DNA of 64,000 bases from CAZGAQ01 sp964523405 (GTDB taxonomy: Bacteria > Planctomycetota > Phycisphaerae > UBA1845 > Fen-1342). Both the position numbers and the translations under genes were made by a program. Shown piece by piece: positions 28,801-37,364 of this stretch; position 1 is the first letter of the stretch, and every line of letters starts with the position of its first letter. Below the pieces are notes generated by a model. The model had not been told where the DNA came from. It saw only the letters and a program-made list of their open reading frames with translations, and made no database searches. The stretch is from the NCBI GenBank assembly GCA_964523405.1, contig CAZGAQ010000005.1:135613-199612 (forward strand). Direction: 5' to 3'.

Positions 28801-29441
28801 TTGTTGGCGATGAGCGCCCGGGACCTGATGGCGCTCAAGCCACCGCCGTAGTCCGCCGTATTGCCTGTGATCACGGTGTTGATGATCGTGGCAGCGGAGT
28901 CAGACAGCCGCACGCCACCACCATCGTAGTCGGCCCAGTTGCCGGTGATCGTGTTGTTGGCGACAAACGGGGAGCCGTAGAGGAGCAGGCCGCCGCCGGA
29001 GTGAGCCTTGCCATTGGTGATCGTGAAGCCATCGATTCGGCAGGCCGCTGTCGCGCCTGGCCGAGTGGTCACCACGGTGCCGGACTGGTTGGCATCCAGA
29101 ATCGTCGGATGCGCGCGAACATCCCGCGTCACGAGGTCGAAGCTGGCGGGGTCTTCGGTACCGGCCAGGCCGCCGTAGAGGGCGACGCCCTCCGTTAGCG
29201 TGATGCAGCCGACGTACCGCCCGGCAGCGACCCAGACCTGGTCACCCGCCTGCGCGGCGTTCAGCGCCGGTTGCACGGCCACAAACGCGTCCGCCCAACT
29301 CGTGCCGGTGCCGGCGCCGGTGGCGGCCGCATCGACGAAGATGACCGCACGGGCGGACGCCGATGCGACCAGTGCAGCAAGCCCCAAGAGGAGGGTGGCG
29401 CGGCGCAGGTGCGACGAAGTCCGAAGCGCGCAACCGATCAT
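25875..29441 (-). CDS. Secreted parallel beta-helix protein, three repeated modules and dockerin-like end
   Basis: An 1188-residue exported protein; GGAGG lies nine bases before the ATG, and a signal peptide ends near SASARA. The body is three copies of a ~330-residue module, each opening with a DGSSWxxAKRTVQAAIDAA-like segment, then VWVQxGTYYERL, HVYGGFxGTETxRD, LDGQxQGxV, and a right-handed beta-helix of short repeats (IxxNTITGNSAxxGGGLYLS). The C-terminus carries a dockerin-like calcium repeat (GDLNGDGLINADDFPLFA, DPDADADLADFARLQ). Beta-helix proteins of this kind are often polysaccharide lyases or surface adhesins; no catalytic residues can be assigned. Confidence 0.85.
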   Translation of the reverse strand: MIGCALRTSSHLRRATLLLGLAALVASASARAVIFVDAAATGAGTGTSWADAFVAVQPALNAAQAGDQVWVAAGRYVGCITLTEGVALYGGLAGTEDPASFDLVTRDVRAHPTILDANQSGTVVTTRPGATAACRIDGFTITNGKAHSGGGLLLYGSPFVANNTITGNWADYDGGGVRLSDSAATIINTVITGNTADYGGGLSAIRSRALIANNTITGNSARSGGAVYLSSPFPTIANTIVAFNTHGVQLSQTGTPPLRNCCFYGNTVNSDSALTSPTTSADTDGNIYVDPRLAGRTYGGWHLLPDSPCIGAGSNTYARGTVDPDGQPRIQPAGGTVDIGADESDGSTPPSGPFVVVRVSPLGDDAQDGSSWTLAKRSVTAGIQAASVLGGDVWVQAGTYCERILLAPATHVYGGFIGTETTRDERDWRANVTILDGQRQGTVVTADRGWTPGTLDGFTVTNGSGTNGGGISITCSSPTIAHNAICGNVASSQGGGLYLSQSSATIAHNLITGNTARTGAGFYIERSALVIAGNAITGNSATGHGGGLMLSGSGTTAISGNTVVGNGAPLSGALYVAGTVAIANTIIAFNSSGIVTVCGYPVYRNNCIYGNGPLNNTGYSNPIGTDGNISVDPGLPGWQRGDWHLQPGSPCIDAGNNADACLSLDLDGQPRILPAAGTVDIGADESDGTFPPPPFVVHVSPAGDDARDGSSWPSAKRTVQAAIDAAAPTGGEVWVQTGTYYERLNLPRYVHVYGGFAGTETARDQRDWQTHTTTLDGQQQGSVITALDTAYQQSTLDGFTVTHGSAVDGGGVYVNGASPVIAHNNIIDCLATSPSGGRGGGMYLSASTALLADNTISGNSATAIAGNGGGGGLYLSSSTPAITATTITGNSATAPAGGDANGGGLYLSSSSPTMTACTISDNIAVSYGGGFYLATSGGQLSGNTLAGNRASYGGALALVDSPPTIASNRIVQNDASSFGGGVYTKGQSYAHIYNNTVAANSAPEGGGIAVLNSYPAVVNTIIAFNSSGLYVNDDGSHDIQHNCFFGNTHYDCSGLASSPSVYDNLSADPLFVQNPDPNPPGTFGDLHLQAASPCINAGNKFKAGSTTDLDGLLRLVGPTVDIGAYEYPGPFLGDLNGDGLINADDFPLFASCLTGPDIAVAPACALASLDPDADADLADFARLQALAQ

Positions 29442-29814
29442 GTCGTGAACCTCCGTGCGGACGACGTGCCCGACGAGCGGGCGTCAGCAGTCTGGGAGTG
29501 CGGGGATCCCGCCCGCGACAACTCACCCCAGGGGTACTGCTGACTTGTCGAGACTATCGTAGCCCAGCATGCGGATGGGCGGAAGGCGTTTCGCGCGGCG
29601 GTGGCGAAAGATTGCACGACACCGCGCGGCCGGCACGCGCTTCAGGCGTGCCCGATTCGCCGCAATTCGGGCGAGCGGCCGCGCGGGGACAGGGACCGGG
29701 CGGCGGCTGCAGGGCTTGGCGCGGGACTGGGGGGCTTCTCTAATACCGCGTCCGGCGTCGTCCGAGGAGTCGTTTCGCACCCGCTGGATGCCGGCTGCCG
29801 GACCTGGAGTCCCC
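29442..29814. other. Intergenic region between divergent genes
   Basis: 373 bp between the divergent starts of the beta-helix gene and the mannosidase. It must hold both promoters, but I see no convincing -35/-10 pair. The mannosidase frame is open back to 29569, but that part is Arg-rich and lacks a ribosome site. Confidence 0.6.
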
Positions 29815-32610
29815 ATGAGCAAGTCGTCGCGCCCCGCGCAGCGTTCCGCCACGCGATCCAGCCTCATCGGCCACTACATTGCCAGTACGCACTGGGACCG
29901 CGAATGGTACGAGCCGTTCCAGCAGTACCGGTTCCGGCTGGTCGACGTGTTCGACGGCCTGATCGACATCATGGAACGCGATCCGGAGTATCGCTCGTAC
30001 CAGCTCGATGGGCAGACGATCATCCTCGAAGACTATCTGGCGATTCGGCCGGAGCAGCGGGCACGACTGCAGGCGCTGTTCGACGCGGGGCGGATCGACG
30101 CGGGGCCGTGGTACGTGATGCCGGACGAGTTCATCGTGTGCGGTGAATCGCTGGTGCGCAACCTGCAGATGGGGCACGAGGTGGCCGAGCGGTTCGGGCG
30201 GCCGCTGAAGGTGGGGTTTGTGTGTGACATCTTCGGGCACAACTCGCAGATGCCACAGATTTTCCGGGGCTTCGGCATGGCCGACGCCGTGGTGTGGCGT
30301 GGGGTGAACACGCCGGAGACGCCGGGGCTGTTTCACTGGCGGTCGCCGGACGGCAGCAGCGTGCTGAGTTACTGCTTCGAGGACCGCGGGTACGGGAACT
30401 ACTGGTTCGACGTGCGGCACCATGATTACGCGCGGCCGTTCGACTTGGAGAAGGGGGTCGCGGGACTGCGCAAGCTCTTTGACATCGAGCACGCGCACAC
30501 GCCGGGCAACGCGATCATTCTGTTCGACGGGCTGGACCACATCTGGCCGGAGCCGGCCGCGACGGAGTTCCGGGCGCGGGCGGCGCGGGCGGGGATGAAG
30601 GTCGTGCACAGCTCGTGGCCGGAGTACTTTGCGGCGGTGCGGGCGCAGCGGCTGAAGTTGCCGAGCCTGACGGGCGAATTGCGTGAGACGGGAATTCGCT
30701 GCGGGCAGTGCGTGATCCCCGGCGTGGATAGCAGCCGCATCGTCCTCAAGCAGGAGAATGCGGCGTGCGAGAACCGGCTGCTGCACTGGGTGGAGCCGTT
30801 CAGCGCGGCGGCGACGCTGGTGGGGCACGAGTATCCGGCGATGTTCGTGCGGCTGGCGTGGCGCTACCTGCTGCAGAATCACCCGCATGACAGCATCTGC
30901 GGCTGCAGCATCGACCAGGTCCACCGCGACATGCTGTACCGCTTCGATCAGTGTCGGCAGATCGCGGAGCGCGCGGGGCAGATGGGCTTGCGGGCGCTCG
31001 CGGATCGGACGGCACTGCCGAAGCTGAAGGGGGCGGAGGATTTCGCGGTGACGGTGTTCAACCCGAACACCGACGCCCGGGACGAGATCGTCGATCTGCC
31101 GCTGTACTTCCCGCCGGAGACGGAGAACCGCTATCACGAGCTGGGCGCGAACGAGCCGCTGGCGGCGTTTCGACTCTACGACGAGCACGATCGGGAGGTG
31201 CCGTACCAGCGTCTGGACGTCACGAAGCTGGTGCCGACGAAGAACTACGATCGGCTGACCGGCTACAAGGGCGGAAAGTACGAGCGCGTGCGCGTCGCGG
31301 CGAAGCTGAACGTGCCGCCCTGCGGATGGACCACGCTGGTATGCAAGCCGGTCAAGGAGCACACGCGGTGCGCGGGTTCGCAGCTCGTCGACGACCACAC
31401 GCTGGAGAACGAGCACCTGCGCGTGCGGGTGAATCCCAACGGCACGCTGGACATCACCCAGCGCGCGGCGGGGCACACGTACGGGAACGCACTGACGTTC
31501 GAGGAGAGCGCGGACATCGGCGACGGCTGGTATCACGGCGAGCCGGCGAACGACGAGGTCTTCACGAGTCACGGGGCGCACGCGGATATCGCGGTCGTGC
31601 ACGACGGCTTCGCGCTGACGACTCTCCGCGTGCGCGTGACGATGAACGTGCCGGCGCGGTTTCTGCATGACAAGCAGATCTTCCGGCGGGATGCGGAGGC
31701 GGTGCCGCTGGTGATCACCAACTGGGTGACGCTGCGAGCGGGGGCGCGGCACATCGAAGTGCGGACGGAGGTCGAGAACACGATTCGCGACCACCGGCTG
31801 CGCGTGCTGGTGCCCACCGGCTTGCGCGGTGCGGAGACGTATTTCGCCGACAGCCCCTACGACGTGATCGAACGGCGGATCGGGTTGGCGCCGGATGCGC
31901 TCAAACACTTCGAGCTGGAACTGGAGACCAAGCCGCAGTACAGCTTCACCGCGGTCAGCGACGGCGAGCGCGGTATGGCGGTCATTTCGACCGGGCAGCC
32001 GGAGTCGGCCGTGCGAAACCTGCCGGAGCGGCCGATCGCGCTGACGCTGTTCAGGGGCTTCGCGCGGACGGTCGGGCAAGAGGGCGAACCGGACGGGCAA
32101 ATGCTCGGCCGCACGGTGCACCGATATTGGCTCTATCCGCACGTGGGCGGACTGCCGGTGGCGGACATCCTGCGGCTCGGCCAGAAACTCGCGGCGGGCG
32201 TCGAGTGCCTGCAGACCACGCCAGAGCGGCAGAAGGTGTTGCGACGGAAGTCGGTGCTGCCGGCCACGGGGTCGTGGCTGACGCCGGGGCCGGGCCCGCT
32301 GGTGCTCACGGCGTGCAAGCAGGCTGAGGACGGGCAAGGCCTGGTCATGCGGCTTTTCAATCCGACGACGGAGGAATGCACGCAGGAGCTGACATTCTGT
32401 GCACCGCTTGAAGCTGCGTTCCGGACGGACATGCTGGAGCAGCCGGTCGAAGTGCTGCATACGCAGGGCGCGACACTCACGCTGCACGCGAGCCCGACGC
32501 AGATCGTCACGTTACGCGTCCGGCTGCAGTCGCTCGACCGACCCGCGGCAGCGCGGAAGCCGGCCCAGATAGGTGTGGCGGCCAAGCAGCGCAGGGGGCG
32601 ACGCCGCTAA
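29815..32610 (+). CDS. Glycoside hydrolase family 38 alpha-mannosidase
   Basis: A 931-residue protein; I chose ATG 29815 (GGAG five bases upstream) because conserved family sequence begins soon after. The catalytic N-terminal domain carries HWDREWY (26-32) and VCDIFGHNSQMPQIF with the probable nucleophile Asp138. These residues bind the zinc ion and attack the mannoside bond in GH38. The helical middle domain and C-terminal beta domains follow over ~600 residues. No signal peptide, so the enzyme is probably cytoplasmic and acts on imported mannosides. It is followed within 78 bp by a ThuA-like gene, suggesting a sugar-use unit. Confidence 0.92.
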   Translation: MSKSSRPAQRSATRSSLIGHYIASTHWDREWYEPFQQYRFRLVDVFDGLIDIMERDPEYRSYQLDGQTIILEDYLAIRPEQRARLQALFDAGRIDAGPWYVMPDEFIVCGESLVRNLQMGHEVAERFGRPLKVGFVCDIFGHNSQMPQIFRGFGMADAVVWRGVNTPETPGLFHWRSPDGSSVLSYCFEDRGYGNYWFDVRHHDYARPFDLEKGVAGLRKLFDIEHAHTPGNAIILFDGLDHIWPEPAATEFRARAARAGMKVVHSSWPEYFAAVRAQRLKLPSLTGELRETGIRCGQCVIPGVDSSRIVLKQENAACENRLLHWVEPFSAAATLVGHEYPAMFVRLAWRYLLQNHPHDSICGCSIDQVHRDMLYRFDQCRQIAERAGQMGLRALADRTALPKLKGAEDFAVTVFNPNTDARDEIVDLPLYFPPETENRYHELGANEPLAAFRLYDEHDREVPYQRLDVTKLVPTKNYDRLTGYKGGKYERVRVAAKLNVPPCGWTTLVCKPVKEHTRCAGSQLVDDHTLENEHLRVRVNPNGTLDITQRAAGHTYGNALTFEESADIGDGWYHGEPANDEVFTSHGAHADIAVVHDGFALTTLRVRVTMNVPARFLHDKQIFRRDAEAVPLVITNWVTLRAGARHIEVRTEVENTIRDHRLRVLVPTGLRGAETYFADSPYDVIERRIGLAPDALKHFELELETKPQYSFTAVSDGERGMAVISTGQPESAVRNLPERPIALTLFRGFARTVGQEGEPDGQMLGRTVHRYWLYPHVGGLPVADILRLGQKLAAGVECLQTTPERQKVLRRKSVLPATGSWLTPGPGPLVLTACKQAEDGQGLVMRLFNPTTEECTQELTFCAPLEAAFRTDMLEQPVEVLHTQGATLTLHASPTQIVTLRVRLQSLDRPAAARKPAQIGVAAKQRRGRRR

Positions 32611-32687
32611 GGCCCGCGCGGATTGGTCGACAGGTACGCCAGGCTAGAATGGCGCGGTGCAGGCGGCCGCGCGTTGGAGGCAGCATC

Positions 32688-33434
32688 ATGCACAAGCCCG
32701 CGATTCGAGTCGTCGTCTGGGATGAGAACCCCCCGCATGCGCCGAAAGAGGTGTATCCGCACGGGCTGCGCGGGGCGATTGCGGAGGGGCTGCGCGAGTT
32801 GGGCGGGGCGGGCGTGCAGGTGCGCGTGGCGCACCAGGATGAGCCGGAACAGGGGCTGCCGGCGGCGCTCCTGGCCGAGACGGATGTGCTGATGTGGTGG
32901 GGGCACATCCGGCATGCGCAGGTGGATGACGCGGTCGTGGCGCGCGTGGTGAGGCGGGTTCACGAGTACGGGCTGGGGTTCATCGCGTTGCACTCGGCGC
33001 ACTATTCGAAGCCGTTTCAGCGCGTGCTGAATTGCACGGGGCATCTGAAGGGCGGATGGCGCGAGGACAACCAGCCGGAGGAGATTCGGGTGTGTGCGCC
33101 GCGGCATCCGATCGCGCAGGGCGTGAGCGATTTTGTGTTGCCGCACGAGGAGATGTATGGGGCGCCGTTCGACGTGCCGCCACCGGCCGCGGTGATTCTG
33201 CAGGCGTACTACCCGGCGGGCGGCGAGTCCTTTCCGGCCGGGCTGGCGTGGACGGTGGGCAAGGGGATCGATCCCCAGTTCACCTCCGGGCCGGGCAAGG
33301 GTGTGGGGCAGGGCGAAGGAGCCGGACGCGTGTTCTACTTCCGGCCGGGGCACGAATCCGTACCGACGTACTTTGATCCAAACGTGCGGCGGGTGCTGCA
33401 CAACGCGGTACGCTGGGCGGCGCGGCGCGGGTAA
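32688..33434 (+). CDS. ThuA-like protein (trehalose-utilisation family)
   Basis: A 248-residue protein starting at ATG 32688 with GGAGG upstream. The class I glutamine-amidotransferase-like fold of ThuA is clear: VVVWDENP, ADTDVLMWWGHIRHAQV-type segment, GLGFIALHSAHYSKPF and RVFYFRPGHE. ThuA proteins lack the amidotransferase cysteine and work in uptake or breakdown of trehalose, maltose and related sugars in rhizobia; planctomycetes carry many uncharacterised members. It follows the mannosidase closely and may be co-transcribed with it. Confidence 0.88.
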   Translation: MHKPAIRVVVWDENPPHAPKEVYPHGLRGAIAEGLRELGGAGVQVRVAHQDEPEQGLPAALLAETDVLMWWGHIRHAQVDDAVVARVVRRVHEYGLGFIALHSAHYSKPFQRVLNCTGHLKGGWREDNQPEEIRVCAPRHPIAQGVSDFVLPHEEMYGAPFDVPPPAAVILQAYYPAGGESFPAGLAWTVGKGIDPQFTSGPGKGVGQGEGAGRVFYFRPGHESVPTYFDPNVRRVLHNAVRWAARRG

Positions 33435-33797
33435 CGGCGGCGCGCGTCACGGGACGTCCGTGGGGAGGGCGGCAGTAGGTGTGCGGGGGTGCTGGCGCGC
33501 CGTGGTGGGGGAGTGGTGCGCTGCGCGGCGCGCGGTGCTTTTGGGGGTGAGTGTCCGGGAAAAAGAGGCGGCGGCGGTGTGCGTGCGTCGGGCTCGTAGC
33601 GGGGCGAATTCCTGCGCTGAACACGATGGGTGCGTTGGTCGATGACGCTTGGTGAGCGGCGCCGGCGAGAGGCTTGGCGCGCAGTCGATCGGGCCGAGCG
33701 CGGTCGCTGAGGCCGCCGGTCGTAGACGTCGCGGGGGAGTCCCCGGGGCGCAACCGGTCGGGACGAGCCGCACGTGTCGGCTCACAGGGAGCCAGGG
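33435..33797. other. Intergenic region without a recognisable gene
   Basis: 363 bp of G-rich sequence between the ThuA-like gene and the HD-GYP gene. No ORF with domain similarity, tRNA or clear hairpin terminator. It probably carries the promoter of the HD-GYP gene. Confidence 0.6.
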
Positions 33798-35228
33798 ATG
33801 CCGCGGCAGGAAAAGGAACTGGCGCAGTCCGGCGGGGTGGGCGCGACGATGAACGCGACGCGGGCGGGCTACCTGCCGGTTCCGTTGGAACATCTCCCGC
33901 CCGAAGCGTTGCACGGGCTGGACGTCTTCCTGCGCGCGACGCCGGAGCCGGGGGCGCGCGGTGCCGGCGTGTTCGTGCCCTATCGGGATGCCCGACGGGA
34001 GTTCACCGGCGCGGACCGCGACAGCCTGATGGCGGGCGGAATTGAGCTCGTTTACGTGAATATGGTCGACCAGCGGCGTCTGCGCGACCAACTGGAGGCA
34101 GCGATCGTCGGCGTGGCGAACGACCCGAAACTGGCGATCTCTGCCCGGGCGTCCATCCTGTACGAGACCGGCCTGGAACTCGTGAACGAACTGCTGGCGG
34201 ACCGGGACCTGGCCCGTTTCTCGCACCGGCTGGAGGGGCTGGCGCGCGCGACGGCGACGATGGTGCTCAACGACCCGTCGGCGTTCTCACACCTGCTGAC
34301 GGCCTCGCATCACGACTTCTATACGGCGACGCATCTTGTCAACGTGGCGACCTTCCTGGTGCCGCTGGCGGCCGAGATGGGCTACCGTGCGCCGAGCGAT
34401 CTGACCACCATCTGCCAGGCGGGTCTGCTGCACGACATCGGTAAGCTGTACGTGCCGGAGGGCGTGCTGAACAAGCGCGACGCCCTGGAGGACGAGGACT
34501 GGTGGCTGCTGCAGCGGCATCCGCAACTCGGCGCGGATCACCTCAAGTCGTATGAGGGCGTGGACCCGCTGCTGCCCCGGATCGCGCTCGAACACCACGA
34601 GCGTCTGGACGGGGGCGGCTACCCTGGGGGGCTCAAGGGTGATGAGCTCGATCCGATCACCCGCATGTGCTCGCTTGTCGATGCGTTCGACGCGATGACC
34701 GCGCTGCGACCGTTCAAGAAACGGACGTTCACGGTGGCCGAAGCGCTCGAGGTGCTGAAGCGCGAGACGCCGGCAAAGTTCGATCCACGCGTGCTCGAGG
34801 CGTGGATCGGTCTACTCGAAAACCTGCCGGACGAGCGGCGCGGGCTGGTTGCGGTGCCGGCGGGCGGCGTTGCGGCGCAACCGAGTGACCGCCGAGGGAG
34901 CCTGTGGCACACCTTCCACTGCCCGGCGCGGCTGCACGTGCTGGACCCGGAGACCGGGCGGCCGCAGGATTCGGGGGCTCTGCAGGTCATGGCACACAGC
35001 ATTTCGCAGACGGGGTTGGGGGTCTTGAGCCAGGTGCCCGTGCGGATCGACGACTGCGTGCACGTATACCTGATCGCGCGCGTCTGGAATGATGACTACC
35101 TGCAGGCGCGCATCGTTCGCTGCCGCTATTACCGGGATGGCTGGTACGATATCGGCATGACGTTCACGGGACGCGGTGCCACGGCGGAACTCGGTGCGGC
35201 GGCGGAATTACCGGCCGGCGCGGAATGA
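33798..35228 (+). CDS. HD-GYP domain protein with C-terminal PilZ-like domain
   Basis: A 476-residue cytoplasmic protein; I chose ATG 33798 because AGGGAG lies six bases before it, over a GTG 24 bases earlier. An N-terminal region of about 115 residues is unassigned. The HD-GYP domain follows: HDIGK (212-216) and HHERLDGGGYPGG (from 266), with both metal-binding pairs and the GYP tripeptide intact. These enzymes hydrolyse the second messenger c-di-GMP. The C-terminus (about 370-460) resembles PilZ (FHCPARLHVL, SISQTGLGVLS), a c-di-GMP receptor domain, so the protein may sense its own substrate. Confidence 0.85.
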   Translation: MPRQEKELAQSGGVGATMNATRAGYLPVPLEHLPPEALHGLDVFLRATPEPGARGAGVFVPYRDARREFTGADRDSLMAGGIELVYVNMVDQRRLRDQLEAAIVGVANDPKLAISARASILYETGLELVNELLADRDLARFSHRLEGLARATATMVLNDPSAFSHLLTASHHDFYTATHLVNVATFLVPLAAEMGYRAPSDLTTICQAGLLHDIGKLYVPEGVLNKRDALEDEDWWLLQRHPQLGADHLKSYEGVDPLLPRIALEHHERLDGGGYPGGLKGDELDPITRMCSLVDAFDAMTALRPFKKRTFTVAEALEVLKRETPAKFDPRVLEAWIGLLENLPDERRGLVAVPAGGVAAQPSDRRGSLWHTFHCPARLHVLDPETGRPQDSGALQVMAHSISQTGLGVLSQVPVRIDDCVHVYLIARVWNDDYLQARIVRCRYYRDGWYDIGMTFTGRGATAELGAAAELPAGAE

Positions 35229-35381
35229 GGACCGGCGATGACCGGTATGTGCAGCCGGGGGGTCCCGGACGGCCAGGCCGATGAGACGGAGGGGGGCGGG
35301 GCCGCTTGCCTTGGCATATCGGGCGGTCCTATGATCCCGTGAATTGTGGGGTCAGTCTGGTGGTGCGCGCGAGGGATGGAC

Positions 35382-36020
35382 ATGGCGTTTCGGCGGAGTT
35401 GGTTGGTCGCGGCCGTGCTGCTCGCCGCTGCACCGGCCGTCACGCGGGCGGCCCAGGAGTTTGGCTTCTATTTTGCCTTTGCGGCGTGTGGCTGAGGCAC
35501 CGCAATGATGGGCACCTGGTCAGGTGCCGTGGACGCGTACGATTCGGCGGACGCCGTCATCCCGACGACGGGCAATGACGGTTATGTGGGGATCTGGCAC
35601 GAGCAAGCCGCGCTGGGTTGGACCGGCCCGACAGGTTTCTACGGCTATGACATGCGCGCGCCGATGAATCCGGGCGAGCAGAAGACCTGGTCGCGGCTGT
35701 ATCTGTGGGCCGATCCGAGCTACACCGGAGCGACGATGTCGCTGGCCGTGTCCGCCAACGTCTTCCAGATGCCGCCGGCCGGTTGGCAGTACACGCTGGA
35801 GCTGGTGGGCGTGCCGAAGGACATCTATTACCCGCCCGGTGCCCCGCATGCGTGGGCGGTGCCGCTCGACCGCGAGCTGCGGGTGCCAGTGCTGACCTAC
35901 GCAACGACGAGTCCGCTCGACGCGTACGAGTTCCGCTTCACCGTGAACGCCGTGCCGGAGCCGGCGGGGCTGCTGCTGGTCGGGTTGGCCGCCGCCCGGG
36001 TGCGGGGGCGAAGGGGATAG
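35382..36020 (+). CDS. PEP-CTERM exported protein interrupted by in-frame UGA
   Basis: From ATG 35382 (GAGGGA seven bases upstream) the frame reads a good signal peptide (MAFRRSWLVAAVLLAAAP ... RAAQ) and then FYFAFAACG before a TGA at 35493-35495. The same frame continues without other stops to 36020, as a 171-residue beta-rich domain ending in a PEP-CTERM sorting signal (VPEP, hydrophobic helix, RVRGRRG). Signal peptide and sorting tail belong together, so this looks like one gene with one UGA. A hairpin (ggcacct-ggtc-aggtgcc, 35511-35528) starts 15 nt after the UGA. Options: nonsense mutation, sequence error, or recoding. An ATG at 35505 with GAGG upstream could start the second half alone. 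Confidence 0.6.
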
Positions 36021-36055
36021 GGATTTAGGGATTGAGGGATGAAGGGATTGCGAGG
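36014..36055 (+). repeat. Short tandem-like agggatt repeats
   Basis: Four to five imperfect copies of an agggatt-type word between the convergent PEP-CTERM and rsgA genes. Low-complexity spacer; no function evident. Confidence 0.5.
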
Positions 36056-36098
36056 GGCGGCGGCCTGACGCCACGCCGGACGGGGGCCGCGCGCTGCG

Positions 36099-37274
36099 CT
36101 AGACCTCTTCGAACATCTTCAGGTAGCTATGGTAGCGGCGCGTGCTGATGACGCCGTCGTCCACGGCGGCGCGGACGGCGCAGCCATCCTCCTGGCGGTG
36201 CGTGCAGTCGCGGAACTGGCATTGCGGCACGAAGGGGACGAACTCGGCGAAAAAGGCCTCGAGCTCGCCGGGCTGGATGGACCACAAGTCGAAGGCCCGA
36301 ATTCCCGGCGTGTCCACGACGTAGCCACCGCAGTCGAGCGGGAGCAGCTCAGCCAGCGTCGTCGTGTGCCGGCCCTTCTCGTTCTCAGCGCTAACGGCGC
36401 AGGTGGGCAGGTGCAGGTCCGGTTGCAGGGCGTTGAGGAGCGTGCTCTTGCCGACCCCGCTTTGCCCGGACAGCACGGTCATGTGACCCTGCAGCGCCGC
36501 CTGGAGCTTGTCGAGGTTCTGGCCCGTTACGGCACTGGTGCCGATGCACGTGTAGCCCAGATCGCGAAATTCCTGCACGACTTCGTAGACGTCCAGGCCG
36601 CGCTGGTGCTCCTCGTCGTCCTCGGTCACGTCGTCCGGGGTCAGCAGATCGATCTTGTTGAAGCACAGGATCGGGCGGAGTTGGCCCTTCAAGGCGGCGA
36701 CGATATAGCGATCCACCAAGTGTGGGCGGAGACGCGGCTGGGCGACGCTGACAACGGCCAGGAGCTGGTCGGCGTTCGCGACGATGACCTGCTCGCGCTT
36801 GCGCTGCTCGCGACGGGACAGCGTGGAACGGCGCGGGGCGATGCGTTCGATGACGCCCCACGAGCGCCCGTCGGACGCCTTGGTCTGGTCGGAGAACCAG
36901 ACCGCGTCGCCGACCGTGACCGGCGCGCGGCTGGCGATCAGACGCGTGCGCAGGATGCGCCGCACGGTACATTCCCAAATCTGCCCGTGCGCGTCGCGGA
37001 CGTAGCAGATGAGGCCGTGGACCTTGCCGACCGTGCCCGGACGCCACAGCGACTCGTCGACCACGGGCTGATCGGCGGCGTCGACGAGGATCGTCCGCTT
37101 ACGCGACAGCTCGCCCTTGGCCCGTACGGATTCCACGGCCTGGGCGTCGTCGAGCCGTTGCTCCTCGGCGTGATACTGGCGGGTCCAGTCGTCCGTGCGC
37201 CGGCGCGCCTGCCGGTTCTGCCGGAAGTCGACGCGAACTTTGCGGGCAGGACGCTTGCGGGCCATACGGCGCAT
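36099..37274 (-). CDS. rsgA: Ribosome small subunit-dependent GTPase A
   Basis: A 391-residue protein (start chosen at 37274; a second ATG lies three codons later). RsgA is a circularly permuted GTPase that helps 30S subunit maturation. The permuted motif order is seen: G4 NKID (206-209) ahead of G1 GQSGVGKST (270-278), then G3 DTPG (321-324). An OB-like N-terminal domain (about 80-160) precedes it. A C-terminal zinc site is formed by C352, C357, H359 and C365. The N-terminus has a ~65-residue basic extension beyond the usual OB fold. It is convergent with the PEP-CTERM gene. Confidence 0.95.
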   Translation of the reverse strand: MRRMARKRPARKVRVDFRQNRQARRRTDDWTRQYHAEEQRLDDAQAVESVRAKGELSRKRTILVDAADQPVVDESLWRPGTVGKVHGLICYVRDAHGQIWECTVRRILRTRLIASRAPVTVGDAVWFSDQTKASDGRSWGVIERIAPRRSTLSRREQRKREQVIVANADQLLAVVSVAQPRLRPHLVDRYIVAALKGQLRPILCFNKIDLLTPDDVTEDDEEHQRGLDVYEVVQEFRDLGYTCIGTSAVTGQNLDKLQAALQGHMTVLSGQSGVGKSTLLNALQPDLHLPTCAVSAENEKGRHTTTLAELLPLDCGGYVVDTPGIRAFDLWSIQPGELEAFFAEFVPFVPQCQFRDCTHRQEDGCAVRAAVDDGVISTRRYHSYLKMFEEV

Positions 37275-37364
37275 TGTAGCAGGTCCCCCGCGCCGGCGCA
37301 CGGTCGCGCCGGTGGGCCCCTCGTTTGCGGCCGCGGGTCGTGCCGCGGCGCATGGCACGCGGCG

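Noticed and set aside
29740..32487. 915-codon frame opposite the alpha-mannosidase
   Set aside because: Antisense shadow with Arg/His-rich composition; the plus-strand GH38 gene is unambiguous.
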